NCBI RefSeq assembly: GCF_000026945.1
Contig: NC_012867.1
Location: 1,116,001 to 1,180,000 of the forward strand
Direction of reading: 5' to 3'
Origin: Candida dubliniensis CD36
Taxonomy: Eukaryota > Ascomycota > Pichiomycetes > Serinales > Debaryomycetaceae
DNA: 64,000 nt
Shown: positions 21,944 to 32,087 of the stretch, one piece after another
How the letters are laid out: the number at the start of each line of letters is the position of its first letter
Position numbering within the stretch: the first letter of the stretch is position 1
The notes under the pieces: generated by a model
Databases searched by the model: none
The model's input: only the letters and a program-made list of their open reading frames with translations
Told to the model about the DNA's origin: nothing
Program-made: the position numbers and the translations under genes

Positions 21944-24156
21944 GTTCAAATGTATAATGGTTTAGTTATACTTGCACTTGTTAAAGGAAAACAGTAAATA
22001 AGAATCTGAGATTAGCACAGTTTTAGAATTTTTGGTTGTAAAAGTTTGCTGTAAGTTGAACTAGAAAACGAAAATGTAAACACGCGCAACAAAGTGGTTG
22101 TCTCCGGGATACTCTCCTTTAAAAAGAAATAAATGCCATAAGCTACTAGCTTATTGTCTTCCCCCAATAAAACAAAGAGCTAGTAAGTCGGAACATCAAA
22201 AAAAAAAACAGTATTGATAATTATCATTCTTTAAATTTCAAGCTTAGTTTTCAAAAAGTCCTGTAAAACGAAAGGTCCAAGACTAACCTTTTGCATTCCT
22301 ACAAAGTTACAGTATGAAATGTATAGTCGTGTACTCTTTTCAAGAAGGATCAAGCAAAAAAATAGACGAATAAAAGTATGCCATGGTATTCTGGATATTA
22401 TAACTTTATATGTTTTTCTTCTTCTTCTTCTGTAGTCATTCATTAATCCAACCTGTATTCAATGTATTTGATGTGTTAATACACTCAGAACATGCTAGTT
22501 CATTAGCAAACATTACTTTTTTTTGTCACCACAAACACTAACAGTTCATTTGTTTATGCTGGCTGAGACAAGTGCCTGTCCAAAATATAATAAATAACCA
22601 CTTGAAAACCCCAGAGTACCAGTGAATTATTTGAAAGAAACATGTGTTTTGTTGATAATATATCTTTTCAACTGAGACCTACTTCATGTACACCAGAAGT
22701 TAGACATCCGTACATCAAGTCAATGTTTTGGCATTGAGTTGACTCCTCCCATTTTTGTGAAAAGAATTGTTTTTCCATAATTTGTATGATACCTTGTGGA
22801 GCATAAGCGGCGTAGTCTTTTGCTCCGCCAATTACGAATGTTGCATATCCAAGAATGTAAATGAATGTTTTTCACAAGGAAATTAGAGTAATTGTTGAAA
22901 GAATTTCATGTTTATTATTTGCAATCATTAGTCATTCCGGCGGATAGCTTCATTTTAATCACTGCAAGATGTTTCTATTAACTTTGGAAATACTTCTTTT
23001 CGTTGGAGCTCAACAACCCCCATTCCCATGCTTTCTTTTTGGTTTATTGTGATTCTTTTTTAGTTTGAAGGGAATTAAAATATTCATCAAACAAAAATAG
23101 GGTTGAGGGTGTTTTTATATGACGAGAATCCGAAAGTTGATGGTGTGTTTTTGGTGAAATTATTTTTGGCAGGTGTGTTATGATGATTGAACTGGAGAGC
23201 CAATGTAGAAATTGATCTGAGGTTTCTCAAAACTTGGGGTGCTTTTTTTCAACTAAAGTGTCCGATCCAAGTTATCTCATCTTTCTGTTGACACATTCTC
23301 TTTTCTTGGCGTTTTGTCAGATAAAAGGTTCGTCATTACCTTTGCTGAAATTAGTTTGATACTGGAAATGCAAACCTCTTTCATTGCACTGTCTTGTCCA
23401 CCTCTTTTCCTGCTTTAAGAATCCAAACGGTCTGATGAAATGACTCAACTTATCAATTGCCATCGTTTTTTCATATGAATTTCACAACATTGTCCGAGAT
23501 TTGGGTTTATGTTATTTAGAAAACTTTTCTTTTCCATTCCAGTCAGCTTTTTTTGACTAGACCTTGTCGGGTCATAAAAGAGTGAGTTAGATTTTGTTGA
23601 ATCAAATCACTAACTGGACCCTTAAAGGGTACTGGTGTTTTTTTTTTTTTCCTGCTTACTTGTGTTTTATTTGCTTTCGTATCTTAGGGCTTCCCGAATT
23701 GTGGATAGTTTCAATGCTCGAAAAAATTGGAAGTAGGGTATGTTGGATATGAAACAGATAGCATTATGTAATTACAGGTGAAGTGGTTCAAAATTTGACT
23801 TTTTGTGCTGGATTGTTATGAAGAAGCTTTGGAGTACAAGTTTTATCACATAAGCATACTGTTTGTTAGAACGGTGACATTGCACAAGAAGAATGTTGAG
23901 CATGAAAGTGTGCTATGAGATAAATTGGATTTGAATGACTCCTTTATTTTACTTTTTTTTTTTTGTATGTATCAAGTTACCTGATAAAAAGGCAAGTATT
24001 ATATACTAACAACTACAATTGTGATATTTTTATTTTTTTCGTTAATTTTCATTAATTTTCTATTATTATATTAAAATCTATTTAAAGAAAACCATTTAAG
24101 TACTTTTTTCTTTAGTAATACATTTGTTGTTTGTTGTTTTGGCGTTGATTTCCGCT
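21944..24156. other. Intergenic, no gene seen
   Basis: About 2.2 kb upstream of the RAD51AP1-like-tail gene and downstream of YCP4. No open frame of note and no RNA gene recognised. Part may hold 5' leader and regulatory sequence of the minus-strand gene ending at 20384. Confidence 0.5.
22082..22086. promoter_or_regulatory. ACGCG, MBF-like element
   Basis: A single ACGCG about 140 bp upstream of the ATG at 21943. In yeasts the MBF complex binds ACGCG-containing sites in G1/S genes, which include many DNA-repair genes. A single five-base match is weak evidence. Confidence 0.3.
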
Positions 24157-24990
24157 TTACATTATTATACATTTAGAACATGAGCTTTTATCAGCGGTTT
24201 CTGGGGCTTTTGTAGATTGTTGAGTTCTAGTAGCAGTACCATTGGCTGCTTCCTTTTTGGCTCCAGTAGAATCTTCCTTGGTGGACTCTTTAGGGGCAGT
24301 AGTTCCAGCAGCAGCTCCAGAAGTGGCCGCAGCAGTATCATTAGTAGCAGCTGATTTAGAAGCGGCAGTGGTTCCTTCTTTTTTACTACCGACTAATTTA
24401 GCAGCAGATTTGACAAATGCTTCACCTTGTTTTTCAGCAATTTCCAATTCTAATTTGGTTGGTTGTCTAGAACCATCGACGTTTGCAAAAGTACCAGCAC
24501 CGTATGGAGAACCACCGTGGATTTCTTCCATGTTAGATTGCAATGCGAAAGCAGTAGCATAACCCAATGGGATGTATGGCATTCCATGATGAGCCAAGAA
24601 ATTCAAAAAGTTTCTTACGGTTGTTTCTTGACCACCACCTTGACCACTTGTGGAGACGAACACACCTGCTGGTTTACCAGCTAAAGCACCTTTAGCCCAT
24701 AACCCACCGGTGGCACCCCAGAATTCGAAAAATTGAGCTGGAGCAGTACCATATCTTGTTGGGACACCAAATAAGAAAGCGTCGTACTCGGTCAATGTAT
24801 CGTTGGTAGCAATTGGAATGTCCGTTGGTTTTGCTGGAGCATGCATTTTATCCAAAACTTCTTGTGGCAAAGTCTCTGGAACTTGGAAAATATCGGCCTT
24901 GTAGCCTGCGTCGGCAACACCTTTTTGAACTGCCTTGGCCAATTGAGTAATGTGGCCATAGGTGGAATATTGGATAATGGCAATCTTCAT
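24157..24990 (-). CDS. YCP4: Flavodoxin-like quinone reductase with CaaX tail
   Basis: WrbA-type flavodoxin-like protein that binds FMN and reduces quinones with NAD(P)H, protecting membranes from oxidation. It has 277 residues. The flavodoxin domain (1 to about 195) includes [10 protein letters not shown] (FMN phosphate loop), [20 protein letters not shown] and [21 protein letters not shown] roughly 75-residue Ala/Ser/Thr/Lys-rich low-complexity tail ends in CSKCIIM, a good CaaX prenylation signal with a second Cys for palmitoylation, so plasma-membrane anchoring is expected. The shorter paralogue PST3 lies divergently 1.46 kb away. The name follows the Candida YCP4/PST family, and the long tail is the basis for choosing YCP4. 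Confidence 0.9.
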   Translation of the reverse strand: MKIAIIQYSTYGHITQLAKAVQKGVADAGYKADIFQVPETLPQEVLDKMHAPAKPTDIPIATNDTLTEYDAFLFGVPTRYGTAPAQFFEFWGATGGLWAKGALAGKPAGVFVSTSGQGGGQETTVRNFLNFLAHHGMPYIPLGYATAFALQSNMEEIHGGSPYGAGTFANVDGSRQPTKLELEIAEKQGEAFVKSAAKLVGSKKEGTTAASKSAATNDTAAATSGAAAGTTAPKESTKEDSTGAKKEAANGTATRTQQSTKAPETADKSSCSKCIIM

Positions 24991-26454
24991 AGCTGGATTA
25001 TTAGAAGCTTGTATGTTGGGGGGAGGGGGGTTTTAAAATAAGGAGAAGGAAAACGGAAAAGAAAGAAACTAAAATATGAAGAAAAAAGTGGGAGAAGGGT
25101 TGATTAGGGAAATTGAAATGTTATATATTTAGCAAGGCAGTGTCCAAACAATTAAATAGTAGAAGAAAAAAAAAAATTATTCTAGATAATCCATACGCAT
25201 GTATGAACTACTAAAATAGCAGAATTCACTTATTAATGGAAATGCTGGTAAATTTTGGTAAAAATCTTAATAACAAATTTAACCTTTTCGATTACAAATT
25301 AAGAGTTGACTAGCGTGTAATTAAAATTTGTAATAATACGCTAGTATTTATTTTGGTTATTAAGATCTTTATGTTGCAATTGAAGCCAAGCCGTGTTGAA
25401 ACTCTCAGATGAGGTGAAAATGTAAAATTGCAGTATCGGTGGGTCCGGAAAAATAAAGAATACTACCCTCCATGTAAAACGATCTCTGTGTTGAAGTTTT
25501 GCCATCCCTTAACAGTTGTAAGAATTGTAAATTTCGTCGACATAAATGATTTGTTGCCATGTCGCTGGCTCCGGAAATAGATAAATCCTCCCCCGAGATT
25601 ATTTTGCGTAGCCATTAATCCTTTTGTTGCTGACAAACTTTTTAGTAATGGAATTGTAATATCCATTTAAGAAATTGCGCATTGTAGTATTATTTTTTTG
25701 TTTTGCTTGGCGATGAAAAGTGTGGAAATTCTCCATCTTCGCAAACTGTGCCTACTTTTGATCGGCGTTATTTGGGTACACTAGTGTTATCACTAGAGAG
25801 CAATTAGTGTAGCTAACCCACTCAATGATGATAGAATGGAAAGACGGGTTGATTCCGGTATTCTTTGGCCTTGAGAATACTCACATTCTCTGGTGTGTTA
25901 TTTTTTTTAGTCTGTGCTGTGAGAGTAAGAACTAAGAATTAGTCTTCTATTGTTCATTCTGTTACTTCATTTTTTTTTTTGCCTTCTCCGATTCTATTAC
26001 ATTTTCCGGATCGTTTCTAGTTTTTTCCTTCCCCCCTCCCTTCTCGTTCTTTGATCATTACTAAGATTCTCACTAATGCTTAGTCAACTCGTACAATGGC
26101 TTGAACACATACTGATAGATTGAACCACAATTGACAGTGACGACGAACTACAACTACAAAATTTAACCTTAGCGTTACTAATTTTAGTAATAGGATTACC
26201 ATGCGAAAAATGCTAAATAGAATTATGTTGCAATAGTACATTTGAACGATGGTGGGAAGGGAAGTATGTAAATTTCATTTGTGGCTCTGATTCCTGAAGT
26301 CTGTGCTGGCGCCGCCGCACTTTTTTTTGTTTTTGAAATTTCCAGTATTATTTAAAGAATTCAATTTCCTATAATCCTCTCCGATAAAATCTTGGTTGTT
26401 ATTAATTTTTTTTTTTTTAATTCAATCATACACATATAGACATACAAACACACA
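24991..26454. promoter_or_regulatory. Divergent YCP4-PST3 intergenic region
   Basis: 1.46 kb between the start codons of two antioxidant flavodoxin-like genes. It contains Yap1/Cap1-like sites on the PST3 side (26058-26190). A pair of similar TCCGGA-containing segments lies near 25436-25456 and 25561-25583. No gene is convincing here. The 67-codon minus frame at 25463-25666 overlaps that repeated pair. Confidence 0.6.
26058..26190. promoter_or_regulatory. Cluster of Yap1/Cap1-type sites upstream of PST3
   Basis: TTACTAA at 26058-26064, TTAGTCA (TGACTAA on the other strand) at 26080-26086, and an inverted pair TTACTAA/TTAGTAA with a 2 bp spacer at 26175-26190. These match the known Yap1 recognition element TTA(C/G)TAA/TGACTAA, bound in Candida by Cap1. 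They lie 265-400 bp upstream of the PST3 ATG, the right place for oxidative-stress induction. Binding is inferred. Confidence 0.65.
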
Positions 26455-27054
26455 ATGGCTCCAAAAGTTGCAATTATTATTTACTCATTATACCACCACA
26501 TTGCCCAATTAGCTGAAGAAGAAAAGAAAGGTATTGAAGCTGCTGGTGGTGTTGCTGACATCTACCAAGTTCCAGAAACCTTATCTGACGAAGTTTTGAA
26601 ATTATTACATGCCCCAGCTAAACCAAACTACCCAATTGCTACCAATGATACTTTAACTGGTTATGATGCTTACTTGTTCGGTATTCCAACTAGATTTGGT
26701 AACTACCCAGCCCAATTCAAGGCCTTCTGGGATGCCACTGGTGGTTTGTGGGCTCAAGGTTCCTTGGCTGGTAAACAAGCTGGTATCTTTGTTTCTACCA
26801 GTGGTCAAGGTGGTGGTCAAGAAACCACTGCTGTCAACGCTTTATCTGTCTTGGTCCATCATGGTATCATCTTCGTTCCATTGGGTTACGCTAAGGCTTT
26901 CCCATTACAAACCAACTTGGAAGAAATCCACGGTGGTTCTCCATACGGTGCTGGTACTTTTGCTGGTGTTGACGGTTCCAGACAACCAACTAAATTGGAA
27001 AAAGAAATTGCTTTCATCCAAGGTAAATCTTTCTACGAAACCATTTCCAAATAA
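26455..27054 (+). CDS. PST3: Flavodoxin-like quinone reductase
   Basis: WrbA-type NAD(P)H:quinone reductase of 199 residues, the minimal flavodoxin-like form. FMN-site motifs include [37 protein letters not shown] and [20 protein letters not shown]. There is no CaaX tail. Codon use is highly biased (TTG/TTA Leu, GGT Gly, AAG Lys, ACC and CCA), as in strongly expressed yeast genes. The expected role is reducing ubiquinone or other quinones at the membrane during oxidative stress. It is divergent from its paralogue YCP4, and the upstream Yap1/Cap1-like sites fit stress induction. PST3 rather than PST1 or PST2 is chosen from the pairing with YCP4, which I recall from Candida. Confidence 0.85.
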   Translation: MAPKVAIIIYSLYHHIAQLAEEEKKGIEAAGGVADIYQVPETLSDEVLKLLHAPAKPNYPIATNDTLTGYDAYLFGIPTRFGNYPAQFKAFWDATGGLWAQGSLAGKQAGIFVSTSGQGGGQETTAVNALSVLVHHGIIFVPLGYAKAFPLQTNLEEIHGGSPYGAGTFAGVDGSRQPTKLEKEIAFIQGKSFYETISK

Positions 27055-27342
27055 ACTCGTTTTTTCTAGATGAATATAGAGGTATATTTGATTTTGTAAT
27101 TATTTACAACTAATAGAAGCAAATAAATTTAATGATGCAAAAAGTATGTTTCGGATAGTACAGGCTGATTGTGTGATGATCTTGTTCATCAAAGTTGTTG
27201 TGGAAAACTCCGATTTCTTGACAATTCAATCTGTAAATACCTTTTCATTGTTGTATCAATCAAGAAGATTAAACTGAGAAGATCTACAAGCTGTCAATTC
27301 GATGCAAAAAAGATCTATTCGTGGGAATTAAAAAAAATAATG

Positions 27343-27438
27343 CCTGGCTGACAGGACTCGAACCTGCAATCCCTTGATGGCGAGCTGAATCTAAGAATCC
27401 AACCGTAGTCAAGTGCCTTACCATTAGGCCACAGCCAG
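27343..27438 (-). tRNA. tRNA-Arg(ACG) with 24 nt intron
   Basis: Read on the minus strand, a seven-base acceptor stem (CTGGCTG/CAGCCAG) and a D arm with GCCTAATGGTAAGGC fold normally. The anticodon stem is CTTGA/TCAAG with loop C-T-ACG-G-A, and the T arm is GCAGG-TTCGAGT-CCTGT. A 24-base intron sits at the standard place, one base 3' of the anticodon. The mature length is 72 plus CCA. The anticodon ACG (inosine at 34) reads CGU, CGC and CGA. Confidence 0.9.
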
Positions 27439-27467
27439 TGGAAAATATGCTGAAAAATAGAAGTAAA

Positions 27468-27561
27468 CCTGGCTGACAGGACTCGAACCTGCAATCCCTT
27501 GATGGCAAGCCGAATTTGTTTTCAACCGTAGTCAAGTGCCTTACCATTAGGCCACAGCCAG
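27468..27561 (-). tRNA. tRNA-Arg(ACG) with 22 nt intron, tandem copy
   Basis: Second copy 29 bp upstream (in its own transcription sense) of the first. The mature 72 bases are identical to the other copy. The intron is 22 bases and has diverged in its middle, so the exons are under selection and the intron centre is not. Confidence 0.9.
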
Positions 27562-28944
27562 AACTTCTTGCCTGTTGCAAACTTTCACAAAATGTAGTCA
27601 AATAAAATACTTAGGGTCTAGATTTGATTGAAATAACATTAACATCTTCATGTCAACTCCGATTGAATTTAAATTCACCTTCTGTGGAATTTTGTCAAAT
27701 AAAAAAAGGTTTTCTTATAAAAAAAAAAGGTATATATATTGAGAAAATGAGCATTTGGCAACAGGTGTGTTTTGTTAATTAAATTGACTAATATGCGGAG
27801 ACAAATTATAAGTTAGAGTTATTTCTTGTTGTCTTGTATTCTGTAGATAACAGCTCTTCAAGTTCTAATTGGTGCTTCTATAATAATCTCTAATGGGTAC
27901 ATATAAATGTGTATTTAGTGTTTATATTTGGAAAGTTGACAATTTTCGATAAAATTAGGAGTGTAAATCGGAAGAAAAATTTGAAGAGATTTTTTTGGTA
28001 TGAAACATGCAACTTTCACATTTTCAAAGAATTCAAACTCATACACAATTGTTATTCATATCCACTTTGAAATGTGTTAACTACTAGGTTTTCTAATAAT
28101 TGAAATTTAGTATTTCTTTTTTTTCTTTTTTCAACAATACAAAGACATTTTAATGTATTCTCTGTGTATATGCAATTTTTCACAACACTTTGCATTTACA
28201 CACTTGCTTCATATGTATTTATAAATTGTTTATGTATAGCTATTTAAAAATTAAGTAACACTACTCGAATGGGGAACTCCTTTTTTAAATATTTTAAAAC
28301 TTCTTTATTCACTAACACTGAAAGGAAGAACGCTTGACATTCAATACTGCAAAAAAATTGAAATACCGTTGCTTTTTAGTATATACCTTTCTTTACGTTT
28401 AACTCACAACTTGACAGGAGGCTAATTGACAGAATAAATGTAAGCTATCAAAAAAAGGGCTTTAAAATAACGAAAGTCTTTTTTTTTTTTGGGTCGCTTA
28501 CCTTTTAGTTTTACGCCTCAACTACTACAATAAGATTCAAATTCAGGTGGGGTTCCGGCCACCATATTCTATTTTTAAGCACTTGCTAGCTGGTTTTAGA
28601 ATTCTTAATGTGTGTTTACCCAAGAGATCTATTCAAAAGCTTGGCATTACTCTTTTGCTTTCACCACACAGTTTTGCAAACACCATTGTTGTTAGAATTA
28701 GCAGCCAAACAAACTACACACCACTAGTGCATATCATGGACCAACCAAATAACTAATAACAAAAGAACAGATAATCTTTAATTCAATAAACCAATACCCA
28801 CATAACTAACTATACCCAACAAATGAAATGCAATACCTAATGAACAGTAATTTTCACTCTATAAATACTCCATTGAAGTTACCTCAAATGTTCTATTTTT
28901 TTCTTTTTTAATTCATCATTAACAACAACTCAACTTATCATTAA
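27562..28944. other. Intergenic, no gene seen
   Basis: About 1.4 kb between the tRNA-Arg pair and the PIR-like gene. A+T-rich. The 69-codon frame at 28547-28756 resembles nothing I know and has no ATG start. The last 200 bp before 28945 are A/C-rich like a yeast 5' leader. Confidence 0.5.
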
Positions 28945-30024
28945 ATGAAGTTTTCTACTGCTGCTTTAACATTTTCATTCTTTGCAATTGTCAATTCCTC
29001 TGTTGTTACTTACAGTACAGAGTTTGGGGGCAACGAGGAACATAAACATGACAAATATGATTGTGAAATTGATACTTTTGACTGGAAATTTGCTTTGGTG
29101 GTTAAAGAATGGAAACATCATAAAGATGAGAAATTCTGTAAAGACACCGATTTGGATTTAGTTTACGAAGGTGACGATGGCCAATTATATCATGGTTGTG
29201 ATGGAACATATCCATACTCCAAATGTAAACATTGTACTAATGTTTTTGGTGGTGGTGACGATGATAATAAATGGGACAATAAATGGAAAGATGACAAAGG
29301 GGACGATAAATGGAAAGACAAAAAATGCGATGATAAATGGGATGACAAACACAAAGATGACCATTGCAAAGATGATAACGGGAAAGATGGTAAATGCAAA
29401 GATGATGATAAATGCAAGGACAAAAAATGTGATGATAAATGGGACGGCAATTGCAAAGATGATCACGGGAAAGACGATAAATGCAAGGATGATGGTAAAT
29501 GGGACGACAAATGCAAGGATAAATGTGATGACAAACACAAAGATGACAACTGTAAAGACGAAAAATGTGATGACAAATGCAAGGATGATGAAAAGTGCCA
29601 TGATCATTGGAAAGGCGATGATAAATGTGATAAACACCACTGCAAGTATCCATATTGTGAAATCCATAACACTGATTGTGACTTGCTCATTACCTTATGC
29701 AATGGTGTCTTGAAAGATAAAAGGGATGCCACTGGTGAAATTGCTGTTAATCATCAATTCCAATTCGACAAACCACCACAAAATGATGCCTTGCACAAGA
29801 AAGGGTTCTCTATTGTTCACACTGAAGGAACGTATTATTTGGCTCTTAACCATCAAATTGAGTTCTGGCATTGTAAAGTTGACGACAAGGGATTATACAA
29901 GATTTACGATAAATCTATTGGGGACCAATGTTCTAAGATTGAACTCATTGTTTTAAAGTCTGATGAGAAAGCTACAAATGATGATTGCGACGACGATTGC
30001 AAAAAGAAAGAGAAGTATGATTAA
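28945..30024 (+). CDS. Secreted PIR-like cell wall protein with Asp/Lys/Cys repeat
   Basis: Predicted 359-residue secreted protein. Residues 1-18 are a signal peptide. A Cys-containing N-terminal domain (to about residue 103) follows. About residues 104-230 are a degenerate repeat of units such as KCKDD, DDKWKD and DDKHKDD, made of Asp, Lys, Cys, Trp and His. The C-terminal part resembles the conserved domain of PIR wall proteins: DLLITLCNGVLKD, VNHQFQFDKPPQNDA, LNHQIEFWHC, KIYDKSIGDQCSKIELI, with matching cysteines. PIR proteins are linked to beta-1,3-glucan through a Gln-rich repeat, which I do not see here, so anchoring may differ. The repeat could bind metal or cross-link through disulfides. 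No GPI signal is seen. Function is inferred. Confidence 0.85.
   Translation: MKFSTAALTFSFFAIVNSSVVTYSTEFGGNEEHKHDKYDCEIDTFDWKFALVVKEWKHHKDEKFCKDTDLDLVYEGDDGQLYHGCDGTYPYSKCKHCTNVFGGGDDDNKWDNKWKDDKGDDKWKDKKCDDKWDDKHKDDHCKDDNGKDGKCKDDDKCKDKKCDDKWDGNCKDDHGKDDKCKDDGKWDDKCKDKCDDKHKDDNCKDEKCDDKCKDDEKCHDHWKGDDKCDKHHCKYPYCEIHNTDCDLLITLCNGVLKDKRDATGEIAVNHQFQFDKPPQNDALHKKGFSIVHTEGTYYLALNHQIEFWHCKVDDKGLYKIYDKSIGDQCSKIELIVLKSDEKATNDDCDDDCKKKEKYD
29260..29640 (+). repeat. Imperfect in-frame Lys/Asp/Cys-coding repeat
   Basis: Degenerate short repeats of GAT/GAC, AAA and TGC/TGT/TGG codons inside the PIR-like gene. Units are 9-21 bp and irregular. They also keep other frames open on both strands, which explains the spurious open frames at 29171-29713 (plus) and 29185-29667 (minus). 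Confidence 0.8.
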
Positions 30025-30550
30025 ATCATGTCTCAAGATTGGTTTCGAATAACAATAACAAAATTCTTTTCTTTTCTTATTTCCTATTTCTCATTTGTTT
30101 GAACTCTGAAGAAAGCTTCTAGAGTCAATAAATGCTAGTCCATTTTTGATTTTCGGTTTTGATCTTGATGGTCAATATCTCTAACTTTAGTGTATAGTTA
30201 TTATAGCTTCTCGTTAATATATCAACTAACACATAAAATGATACAATCTAGAAAGAAATAAAAGTTATTGCAATTTTAGATGGTATTTTCAATGATTGAA
30301 AAGAAAAAAAAAAAATAAAAGGGGTTTCTTTGTTTGTTGCAAACTCTTCCCCGATGTATTATATTTTCCAGATTAAGCTGTTGAAATTTATTACGAGCAA
30401 AAGAAAAAAAAAAAATGCGACCCGAAAAAATAGGCAAACACGGATTTAAGCCAACGAGCAAAGTTAGCTGATTAATTTTCACCAGTTTGTAAGATTTCAA
30501 ATTACTTGTAATTATCAATTTACAACACACTCAACTATTAGAGAAGCACA
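30025..30550. other. Intergenic, no gene seen
   Basis: 3' flank of the PIR-like gene and promoter of BNA1. Contains two A runs near 30303 and 30402. Nothing else recognised. Confidence 0.5.
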
Positions 30551-31066
30551 ATGGTTCTTGCTCAACCAATTAACATTCATAAATGGATAGAAGAAAATGG
30601 AGACCTTTTGAAGCCTCCAGTTAATAATTTCTGTCTTCATCGAGGTGGATTTACCATCATGATTGTTGGTGGTCCTAACGAAAGAAGTGATTATCATATA
30701 AATCAAACCCCAGAGTATTTCTACCAATTCAAAGGCACAATGTGTTTGAAAGTGGTTGACGATGGAGAATTTAAGGATATTTTCATACATGAAGGGGACT
30801 CATTTCTTTTACCTGCTAATGTGCCACACAACCCATGCCGTTATGAAAACACCATTGGAATAGTGGTGGAACAGGACAGACCTGCAGGTGTTAATGATAA
30901 GGTTAGATGGTATTGTCAAAAATGTCAGACAGTTATTCATGAGGTTGAGTTTTATTTGACTGATTTAGGAACTCAAATCAAAGAAGCAATTGTTAAGTTT
31001 GATGCTGATTTAGACGCAAAAACTTGCAAGAATTGTGGAACAGTTAATTCATCGAAAAGAGATTGA
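30551..31066 (+). CDS. BNA1: 3-hydroxyanthranilate 3,4-dioxygenase
   Basis: Opens the ring of 3-hydroxyanthranilate to give the precursor of quinolinate, in the kynurenine route from tryptophan to NAD+. It is a cytosolic Fe(II) cupin enzyme. The iron ligands are visible: His49 and Glu55 in [12 protein letters not shown], and His93 in NVPHNP. C-terminal Cys pairs (C122/C125 and C159/C162) form the rubredoxin-like metal site found in fungal and bacterial forms. The 171-residue length is normal. The gene converges on the MTFP1-like gene 76 bp away. Confidence 0.96.
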   Translation: MVLAQPINIHKWIEENGDLLKPPVNNFCLHRGGFTIMIVGGPNERSDYHINQTPEYFYQFKGTMCLKVVDDGEFKDIFIHEGDSFLLPANVPHNPCRYENTIGIVVEQDRPAGVNDKVRWYCQKCQTVIHEVEFYLTDLGTQIKEAIVKFDADLDAKTCKNCGTVNSSKRD

Positions 31067-31142
31067 TTGCTTTTAAATATTTCTATATTCTAAAGTCTAA
31101 ATGAAAAAATAAATAAATAAATAAATATAGCACGAGATGTGA

Positions 31143-31790
31143 TCATTTAAATTTTTGGTGGTAGATATCTTCACCTTGCTCAAAAACCCAATCAACAGCA
31201 TGTTCAACTGGTTCATCAAAAATATAAGGCAAAACTGGAACAATACCTAAACCAATAGCAACAGGTCCATAAGTCTTGAGAACTGGAACTTTACTATTTT
31301 TGAACAAGTACGAAGAATAACGCACAGCACTATGAATTGTAAAGGCCGGTAACCCCATTGACGCAATACTCTGAAATATACCTCTTTTTAAAGCACTTAA
31401 TCGCCAATCGGAATCCACCAAACCATGTGTAGATGTAAATGTCTTAGCTGCAACTTCATTAGGAGCTGGTGCCTTGTCCCAAGGTTTTAAACCTGGCTCG
31501 TATCTTCCTTCAGCTTTCATTTTAGTGATCCAAGAAGCGTACGAGACATCACCTAGAATATAAAGCCATGACACAGCGTATCCGGATTTTACTAAATATG
31601 GATGAGCAACAGGACGGAAAGATTCTCCAATGTCTGAAGTGTATGCCACGTAACGATGTGATGCCAATAAAATAGTTCTCAATCTATTTGCATAAGCTGC
31701 ATATCTAAAGCCAGACTCTTGCTCCGTTATTGATTCATCTTCAATGGCACCTTTCACTTTGGAAACAGTTTGGTTGACTTCAGTTGACAT
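31143..31790 (-). CDS. MTFP1/MTP18-like mitochondrial inner membrane protein
   Basis: 215-residue protein resembling mitochondrial fission process protein 1 (MTP18). Visible features are ANRLRTILLASHRYVAYTSDIGESFRPV, YAVSWLYILGDV, and hydrophobic segments near ASMGLPAFTIHSAVRYSSYLF and GPVAIGLGIVPVLPYIFDEPVEHAVD. In animals the family affects mitochondrial division from the inner membrane. Fungal members are widespread but little studied. The assignment rests on motif resemblance. Expression signals cannot be judged. Confidence 0.8.
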   Translation of the reverse strand: MSTEVNQTVSKVKGAIEDESITEQESGFRYAAYANRLRTILLASHRYVAYTSDIGESFRPVAHPYLVKSGYAVSWLYILGDVSYASWITKMKAEGRYEPGLKPWDKAPAPNEVAAKTFTSTHGLVDSDWRLSALKRGIFQSIASMGLPAFTIHSAVRYSSYLFKNSKVPVLKTYGPVAIGLGIVPVLPYIFDEPVEHAVDWVFEQGEDIYHQKFK

Positions 31791-32087
31791 AATTGAATTT
31801 CGTATCTATGATTCTGTTTTCAGTACAATGATGCCTACAAAAAAAGAATGTTACAGGGAATTCAGCATATGATGAAATTATTGCCGAGCCAGAAACCTAC
31901 GTTTTTTTTTTTTGCCACAACAAAAAAAAAGAAAATATAATACAGTGCCCACACCAGCAACAAAGAACAGAACAGAAAAACACTTTGAATAATGTCTACT
32001 GCTTCTCTGTGTACCTCTTAGTATTTTTGCACATTCAATTAAATTTATCCCCATTTTAAAACATCAAACACCAAACTTCATTCATCA
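31791..32087. other. Divergent promoter region
   Basis: Short (297 bp) shared upstream region of the MTFP1-like gene and DSC3, with two A/T runs. No gene. Confidence 0.5.

Noticed and set aside
28547..28756. 69-codon plus frame upstream of the PIR-like gene
   Set aside because: No ATG start and no similarity I can name. More likely leader or spacer.
27562..28944. Retrotransposon LTR next to the tRNA-Arg pair
   Set aside because: tRNA flanks are usual LTR targets in Candida, but I saw no paired TG...CA ends, primer-binding site or target duplication.
29185..29667. 160-codon minus-strand open frame opposite the PIR-like gene
   Set aside because: It is the shadow of the Asp/Lys repeat: GAT and AAA codons read backwards give Ile/Phe-rich frames without stops. 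No ATG context or family match.
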